Shown here in pieces: positions 24,179 to 28,198 of a DNA stretch of 28,198 bases. The DNA is from Burkholderiales bacterium (lineage in GTDB: Bacteria > Pseudomonadota > Gammaproteobacteria > Burkholderiales > Burkholderiaceae_C), in NCBI GenBank assembly GCA_947372225.1, contig CANBSV010000024.1:1-28198 (forward strand). Direction: 5' to 3'. The translations under genes were made by a program, and so were the position numbers. The stretch's first letter is position 1. Each line of letters opens with the position of its first letter. The notes below the pieces were generated by a model. It saw only the letters and a program-made list of their open reading frames with translations. It did no database searches and had not been told where the DNA came from.

Positions 24179-24777
24179 GAGTCGCCCGGCCCGCCCGCGA
24201 GCAGCGCGGCGCGCAGGCGCGGCTCCGAGGTGTGCGGTGCCAGCCAGATGCCGAAGAACAGCCGCGTGAACTCGGCGTCGCGGACTTCGCCGGTGAGCTT
24301 GCCGTTGACGAAAAACCGTGTGGCCACGCCCGGCAGTTGCACGCCGGTCATGCGGTCGCCTTCGTTCACGTCGGGAAAGGCCAGCTGCATCGCCGCCAGC
24401 CAGCTGGCTTGTTGCGAGGTCGAGATGGCGGCGCCACGGCGCATTTCTTCGATCGAGCGTTCGGCGATCAACGGGCCGAGCAGCGAGCGGCCATATTCGA
24501 GCTCAAGGGCCAGCGGCTCCATCGAGAAGCGCGCCACGTCAAAACCGGGGCGGGTCCACAGCCTGGCGTCGTACACACGAAAAAGAAACCGGCGCAAGCG
24601 CCCACTGCCAAACAGCCGAGCCGAGGGCAACTCGCGCAGGACTTCGGGCGGCGGTGCGCTGGCGCTGGTCCCGCGCGATGTGGGCGGAGCCGATGCGGGC
24701 GGAAAAGCCTGGCACACCAGCGGCGCTGCCAGCAAGCCCAGCACACAGCGACGCGACGCGAGCGACCTTTCAGTCAT
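24175..24777 (-). CDS. exported chalcone-isomerase-like protein
   Basis: A 200-residue protein with the fold of the bacterial chalcone-isomerase-like family, whose plant relatives include fatty-acid-binding proteins. The N-terminus contains a Tat-like signal, SRRCVLGLLAAP, followed by CQA. The body has LPSARLFGSGRLRRFLFRVYDARLW, then LELEYGRSLLGPLIAERSIEEMRR, and the family block VNEGDRMTGVQLPGVATRFFVNGK (positions about 130-155, cited as regions). Export to the periplasm is likely. The ATG at 24777 overlaps the methyltransferase stop by eight bases; upstream in-frame starts are unlikely. In this operon it may bind or isomerise a fatty acid, which is inference. Confidence 0.78.
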   Translation of the reverse strand: MTERSLASRRCVLGLLAAPLVCQAFPPASAPPTSRGTSASAPPPEVLRELPSARLFGSGRLRRFLFRVYDARLWTRPGFDVARFSMEPLALELEYGRSLLGPLIAERSIEEMRRGAAISTSQQASWLAAMQLAFPDVNEGDRMTGVQLPGVATRFFVNGKLTGEVRDAEFTRLFFGIWLAPHTSEPRLRAALLAGGPGDS

Positions 24778-25999
24778 GCTGCAAGGTGAACTGCACGACA
24801 TCGGTATTGCCCATCGCAAAGGCGGCTTCACAGTAGGCCAGATAGAACTCCCAGATGCGCATGAACCGGGTGTCGAAACCCAGTTGGCGAACCGGCCCTT
24901 CCTGACCCAGGAAGCGCTCGCGCCAGCGACTCAATGTTTCAGCGTAGTCCAACCCGAAGGCCAGCTCGTTGACCACGCGCAGACCCGCGGTTTGCGCCGC
25001 TTTTCGAAACTCGCTGGGGCTGGGCAGCATCCCGCCGGGAAAGATGTACTGCTGGATGAAGTCGGTCGAGTTGGCGTAGCGCTCGAACATGTCGTCGCGG
25101 ATCACGATGGTTTGCACGCAAGCCTTGCCGCCGGCCTTGAGCTGCGTCTTGAGCGTGCTGAAGAAGCTGGGCCAGTACTCGCGGCCGACCGCTTCGAACA
25201 TCTCGATCGAAGCGATCGCATCGAACGGACCTTCGCCCGCGCCGACACTCAGGTCACGGTAGTCCTGCAGTCGCAAGTCGCCCGGCAGCCCTGCAGCGGC
25301 CAGGCGCTCACGGGCCCAGGCGAGCTGCTCGGTCGACAGGGTGACCCCGGTGACCGTGGCGCCGAAATCGCGCGCCGCGCACTCGGCCAGCGCGCCCCAT
25401 CCGCAGCCGATTTCAAGCACGCGATCACCCGGCTTCAGCTCGCATTCGACCAGCGCGCGGCGCACCTTGGCCCACTGGGCATCGACCATGGGCCCGCTGC
25501 GATCGCCTTCGAACCACGCGCTCGAGTAGTTCATCGTCGGGTCCAGCCACAGCCGGTAGAACTCGTTGCCCAGGTCGTAGTGGGCGTGGATGTTCTTCTT
25601 GCTGCCGGCGCGTGAATTGCGGTTGAGCCAGTGCTTCACGCGGTACAGCAGCGAGCCCCACCAGGTGCCGTAGACCAGCGACTCGACCGCGCTCGCATTG
25701 GCCAGCATCAACTTGATCAGCTTGGCTGGATCGGGCGAGGTCCAGTCGCCGGCGATGAAGGCCTCGGCAAAACCGATGTCGCCCGAGCGCAGCGTCGCGC
25801 CGCACACGTTCCAGTTGATCAGCCGCAGAGACGTGCGGGGCAAGCCGCCGCTGGCATCGCCGAAATGCATCACGCTGCCATCTGGCAGTTGCACGTCGAG
25901 TGCGCCGTGCTGCAGGTTCTTCATGAGGCGAAACACCGCGCGGGCAGCCGCAGGCGCCGAAGCGGGCAGCGAATGGGAGGTCAAGGCAGAAGAGCTCAT
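24770..25999 (-). CDS. cyclopropane-fatty-acyl-phospholipid synthase-like SAM methyltransferase
   Basis: Predicted membrane-associated enzyme that methylates unsaturated acyl chains of phospholipids. The 409 residues have an N-terminal domain (about 20-130) like that of CFA synthases, then HAHYDLGNEFYRLWLD (138-153), the SAM loop LEIGCGWG (195-202), the MFEAVG motif with the conserved acid at E269, and QYIFPGGMLPS (317-327). Aligned with the E. coli enzyme, C139 corresponds to S160 and H266 to Q296, while E239, I268 and Y317 are kept (E269, I298, Y352). The two lost residues belong to the bicarbonate site needed for ring closure. A methyl-branched or methylene product, as for UfaM or UfaA1, therefore seems more likely than a cyclopropane. 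It follows DUF1365 by 48 bases, with no good ribosome binding site. Confidence 0.88.
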   Translation of the reverse strand: MSSSALTSHSLPASAPAAARAVFRLMKNLQHGALDVQLPDGSVMHFGDASGGLPRTSLRLINWNVCGATLRSGDIGFAEAFIAGDWTSPDPAKLIKLMLANASAVESLVYGTWWGSLLYRVKHWLNRNSRAGSKKNIHAHYDLGNEFYRLWLDPTMNYSSAWFEGDRSGPMVDAQWAKVRRALVECELKPGDRVLEIGCGWGALAECAARDFGATVTGVTLSTEQLAWARERLAAAGLPGDLRLQDYRDLSVGAGEGPFDAIASIEMFEAVGREYWPSFFSTLKTQLKAGGKACVQTIVIRDDMFERYANSTDFIQQYIFPGGMLPSPSEFRKAAQTAGLRVVNELAFGLDYAETLSRWRERFLGQEGPVRQLGFDTRFMRIWEFYLAYCEAAFAMGNTDVVQFTLQHD

Positions 26000-26047
26000 C
26001 TCGACAATTTTGGTGGGAGATCAATAACCGCAGGCGGCGGTGGGCTG

Positions 26048-26863
26048 TCAGCGCGTGACGAACTCGGCTGGCGGCGGCGGTTTGCGGAAGAACGGCACGC
26101 GCTTGACGGCCAGCCGCAACGCTTGCCAGTGGATGCGCGCGATCACGCCCAACGTCATCAGCGGCGTGCCAAAAAAGGCTTGCCGCAGCGAGCGTACCGA
26201 CAGCGGCACGAGGTGTCCGCTCACGCTGGTTTGCAGCAGCGCGCCGTGCGCGTCGGCATGGTCGATGCGCGCGACGGTGCGCCCCACGCTGTCTTCAACC
26301 CGGCCATCGCCGGTCGCCGCTTTGCCGTGCAGGAAGCGGAAAACATACTCACCCGAGGCCTCACAGAACGGTGATACGTGGAACACCTTGGTCGCATGCT
26401 GCTCGCCGCCATAGGCCAGCTGCGCCCCGTGCAACAAGTAGCAATGCCGCTCGCCGAAGGTGTTGTTGACTTCCACGAGCACCGCGCGCAGCGAGCCGTC
26501 GCTGCGGTGGCAGTACCAGAAGCTGACCGGCTTGAAGGTGTGCCCCAGCACGCGCGGGTAGCAGTGCAGCCAGACTTCGCCGCAGGCGTCATCGATGCCT
26601 TCGCGCTGCAGCAGCTCATCCAGCCAGGCCAGGCTGTCGGCACGTCCGTCGCCATGATCGCGGTCGGCAAAGCTGATCAGACCGAAGCGGTTGCGCGCCA
26701 GCGAGGCGTGGGGTTTAGATCGCAGCGCACGCATGGGCAGCATCAGGAAGTACGTCGGGTACACGAAGTGGTTGCGTGCCGGACGCAGCCGGGTGTGTCG
26801 CACCTCGCCAAAGCCGATCAGCGGCGCGCGACCCTCCGCCGGGGACGACCACCAATGGGTCAT
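26048..26863 (-). CDS. DUF1365 protein
   Basis: Protein of unknown activity that is almost always encoded between an FAD oxidoreductase and a cyclopropane-synthase-like gene. The ATG at 26863 gives 271 residues and overlaps the upstream FAD gene stop by four bases (ATGA). Typical features are GEVRHTRLRPARNHFVYPTYF (about 19-39, cited as a region), NRFGLISFADRDHGDG, HCYPRVLGHTFKPVSFWYCH and VEVNNTFGERHCYLL. The His-rich, aromatic-rich blocks suggest a metal or lipid site. No signal peptide is seen. The Mycobacterium tuberculosis gene Rv0448c has the same family and the same neighbours. Function is inferred only from context. Confidence 0.88.
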   Translation of the reverse strand: MTHWWSSPAEGRAPLIGFGEVRHTRLRPARNHFVYPTYFLMLPMRALRSKPHASLARNRFGLISFADRDHGDGRADSLAWLDELLQREGIDDACGEVWLHCYPRVLGHTFKPVSFWYCHRSDGSLRAVLVEVNNTFGERHCYLLHGAQLAYGGEQHATKVFHVSPFCEASGEYVFRFLHGKAATGDGRVEDSVGRTVARIDHADAHGALLQTSVSGHLVPLSVRSLRQAFFGTPLMTLGVIARIHWQALRLAVKRVPFFRKPPPPAEFVTR

Positions 26864-28198
26864 GTGTCGACCGGCGTGTCCGAGGCAGCATCGGGCACGC
26901 CGCCATGAGCCCAACGCCGCCGCCAGCCCCCGGCCACGGCCAGTCCCGATGTCAGCCCGTCTTCGTGGAAGCCGTAGCGCGTCCAGGCGCCGCAAAACCA
27001 GGTGTTGGCCTGCCCTTGCAGCGACGGAACGCGGCGTTGTGCGGCGATCGCTGCCGCGTCGAATACCGGGTGCGCGTAGTCGTATTCGCCATGAATGGTG
27101 TCGGGCCGGGGCTCGCTCGTCGGGTTGAGCGACACCACCACCGGCGTTTGGAAGGGCAGCGGCTGCAGCCGGTTGATCAGGTAGTGCAGGCACACCGCGG
27201 TCTGTTCGTGCGAGTCGCTGCGTGAGCGCTCGTAGTTCCACGCCGCCCAGGCCAGCGGATTTCGAGGCAGCAACGCGGCGTCGGTGTGCAGCACCGCGCG
27301 GTTGCGGTGGTATCGGATGGCCCCGAGCACTTCGCGCTCGTCGCTCGAGGCATCGCCAAGCAGTTCCAGCGCCTGGTCGCTGTGGCATGCGAGCACCACA
27401 TCGTCAAAGACCTGCACGCCGTCATCGAGGCCGATGTGCACCTCGTCCGATTCGCGCGAGCGTCGCACGCTGCGCACCGGTGTGTTCAGGCGGGCGTCGG
27501 GAATGCCGAGCAGCAGCCGCTCGACGTAGCCGCGTGCCCCGCCGCGCACCGTGAACCAGCGCGGCCGGTTGGTGATCTGGATGAGGCCATGGTTGTGACA
27601 GAACCGGATCATGGTGGCGATCGGGAAGCGCAGCATCTGATCGGTCGGGCACGACCAGATGCATCCGATCATCGGCAGGAAGTACCAGTCGCGAAAGGCG
27701 GCGCTGAACCGGTGCGACTCGAGGAAATCGCCGATCGACTGCGACCCGGCTGCATCGGCTGACGTTTCCAGGCCCGCTCCGTGCTCGGCCAGTGCGGTGG
27801 CCAGCCGGTTGAAGCGCATCACGTCGGCGAGCATTTGCCAGAAGGCGGGTCGAAGCAGGTTGCGTCGCTGTGCAAACAGGGAGTTGAGGTTGCTGCCGCT
27901 CCACTCGAGTCCAATGTCAGGCACCTGGACAGAAAACGACATGTCCGACAGTGCCGTGGGAACCTGGAGTTCGCCAAACAGCCGGATCAGGTTCGGGTAG
28001 GTGCGCTCGTTGAACACCAGGAAGCCGGTGTCCACGCCGTGCGTGCGGCCTTCCAGCGTGATGTCGACGGTGTGCGTGTGGCCACCGAAATAGTCGCCCG
28101 CTTCGAACAGCGTGACCTTCGATTCGGGCGCGAGCGCATGGGCCACCGACAGGCCCGCGATCCCCGAGCCGATGACCGCCACCCGGCGCAAAGGCTGG
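26860..28198 (-). CDS. FAD-dependent oxidoreductase of the lipid operon (5' truncated)
   Basis: Flavoprotein of the amine-oxidase-like NAD(P)/FAD-binding group. The frame is open to the right edge; a TTG at 28191 is probably internal, since residues before the Rossmann loop continue off the window. Visible are VAVIGSGIAGLSVAHAL (about 4-20), FEAGDYFGGHTHTVD with the GG that contacts FAD, the VDTGFLVFNERTYPNL motif diagnostic of this subgroup, FLPMIGCIWSCP, and near the C-terminus WFCGAWTRYGFHEDGLTSGLAVA, the terminal FAD-binding motif. Its counterpart is fused to the N-terminus of plant cyclopropane synthases and is separate in mycobacteria (Rv0449c). Here it is probably the desaturase or reductase partner of the methyltransferase. 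Confidence 0.9.
   Translation of the reverse strand, partial: QPLRRVAVIGSGIAGLSVAHALAPESKVTLFEAGDYFGGHTHTVDITLEGRTHGVDTGFLVFNERTYPNLIRLFGELQVPTALSDMSFSVQVPDIGLEWSGSNLNSLFAQRRNLLRPAFWQMLADVMRFNRLATALAEHGAGLETSADAAGSQSIGDFLESHRFSAAFRDWYFLPMIGCIWSCPTDQMLRFPIATMIRFCHNHGLIQITNRPRWFTVRGGARGYVERLLLGIPDARLNTPVRSVRRSRESDEVHIGLDDGVQVFDDVVLACHSDQALELLGDASSDEREVLGAIRYHRNRAVLHTDAALLPRNPLAWAAWNYERSRSDSHEQTAVCLHYLINRLQPLPFQTPVVVSLNPTSEPRPDTIHGEYDYAHPVFDAAAIAAQRRVPSLQGQANTWFCGAWTRYGFHEDGLTSGLAVAGGWRRRWAHGGVPDAASDTPVDT

Noticed and set aside
26000..26047. TGATC-containing sequence before the methyltransferase as an ECF sigma promoter
   Set aside because: A TGATCT is present on the minus strand, but no matching -10 follows at about 18 bases; the distance would run into the coding start.

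Overview
The window is about 28.2 kb of GC-rich DNA. Gene content and order point to a betaproteobacterium of the order Burkholderiales (Comamonadaceae/Sphaerotilaceae-like). The pointers are hprK next to ptsN and a short hpf, divergent bamE/fur, the leuS-lptE-holA run, a MaeB-type malic enzyme, and thiL-pgpA-pncC. This taxonomic call is inference from synteny and protein flavour, not a database match. I saw no tRNA, rRNA, CRISPR array, insertion sequence or phage gene. Nearly all the DNA is coding and no gene-free stretch exceeds 300 bases.

Left part (1-7.8 kb): the 3' part of surA and then rsmA on the plus strand. Next comes a small, visibly less GC-rich island on the minus strand, with a secreted guanyl-specific ribonuclease and a barstar-type inhibitor. 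It has its own candidate promoter and ends in a very long hairpin. The large two-domain malic enzyme maeB (minus) follows, then a plus-strand operon thiL-pgpA-pncC whose first two genes overlap.

Middle (7.8-17.7 kb): a long minus-strand housekeeping run, in transcription order bamE, dapB, exbB-like, exbD-like, leuS, lptE, holA. It covers outer-membrane assembly, lysine/peptidoglycan precursor synthesis, an energised membrane channel, LeuRS, LPS transport and the clamp loader. fur is divergent from bamE. Then comes the nitrogen-PTS/hibernation block hpf, ptsN, hprK (minus), with a strong terminator after hpf.

Right part (17.7-28.2 kb): corA, an unlisted 50-residue membrane protein and an MFS transporter (plus). 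Facing them is a nine-gene minus-strand cluster that runs off the right edge. In transcription order it is an FAD oxidoreductase (truncated), DUF1365, a cyclopropane-synthase-like methyltransferase, a chalcone-isomerase-like exported protein, a GPH/MFS transporter, a DUF3833 lipoprotein, an SDR, an NTF2-like protein and a renalase-like FAD protein. Several junctions overlap by a few bases, so this is one operon.

The right-hand operon is the most interesting part. The FAD-DUF1365-methyltransferase core matches gene sets that make methyl-branched or furan fatty acids in Mycobacterium and Rhodobacter. The methyltransferase lacks two residues that true cyclopropane synthases use for catalysis. 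I infer a membrane-lipid methylation/oxidation system, probably tied to oxidative or singlet-oxygen stress, with accessory export and transport parts of unknown function.
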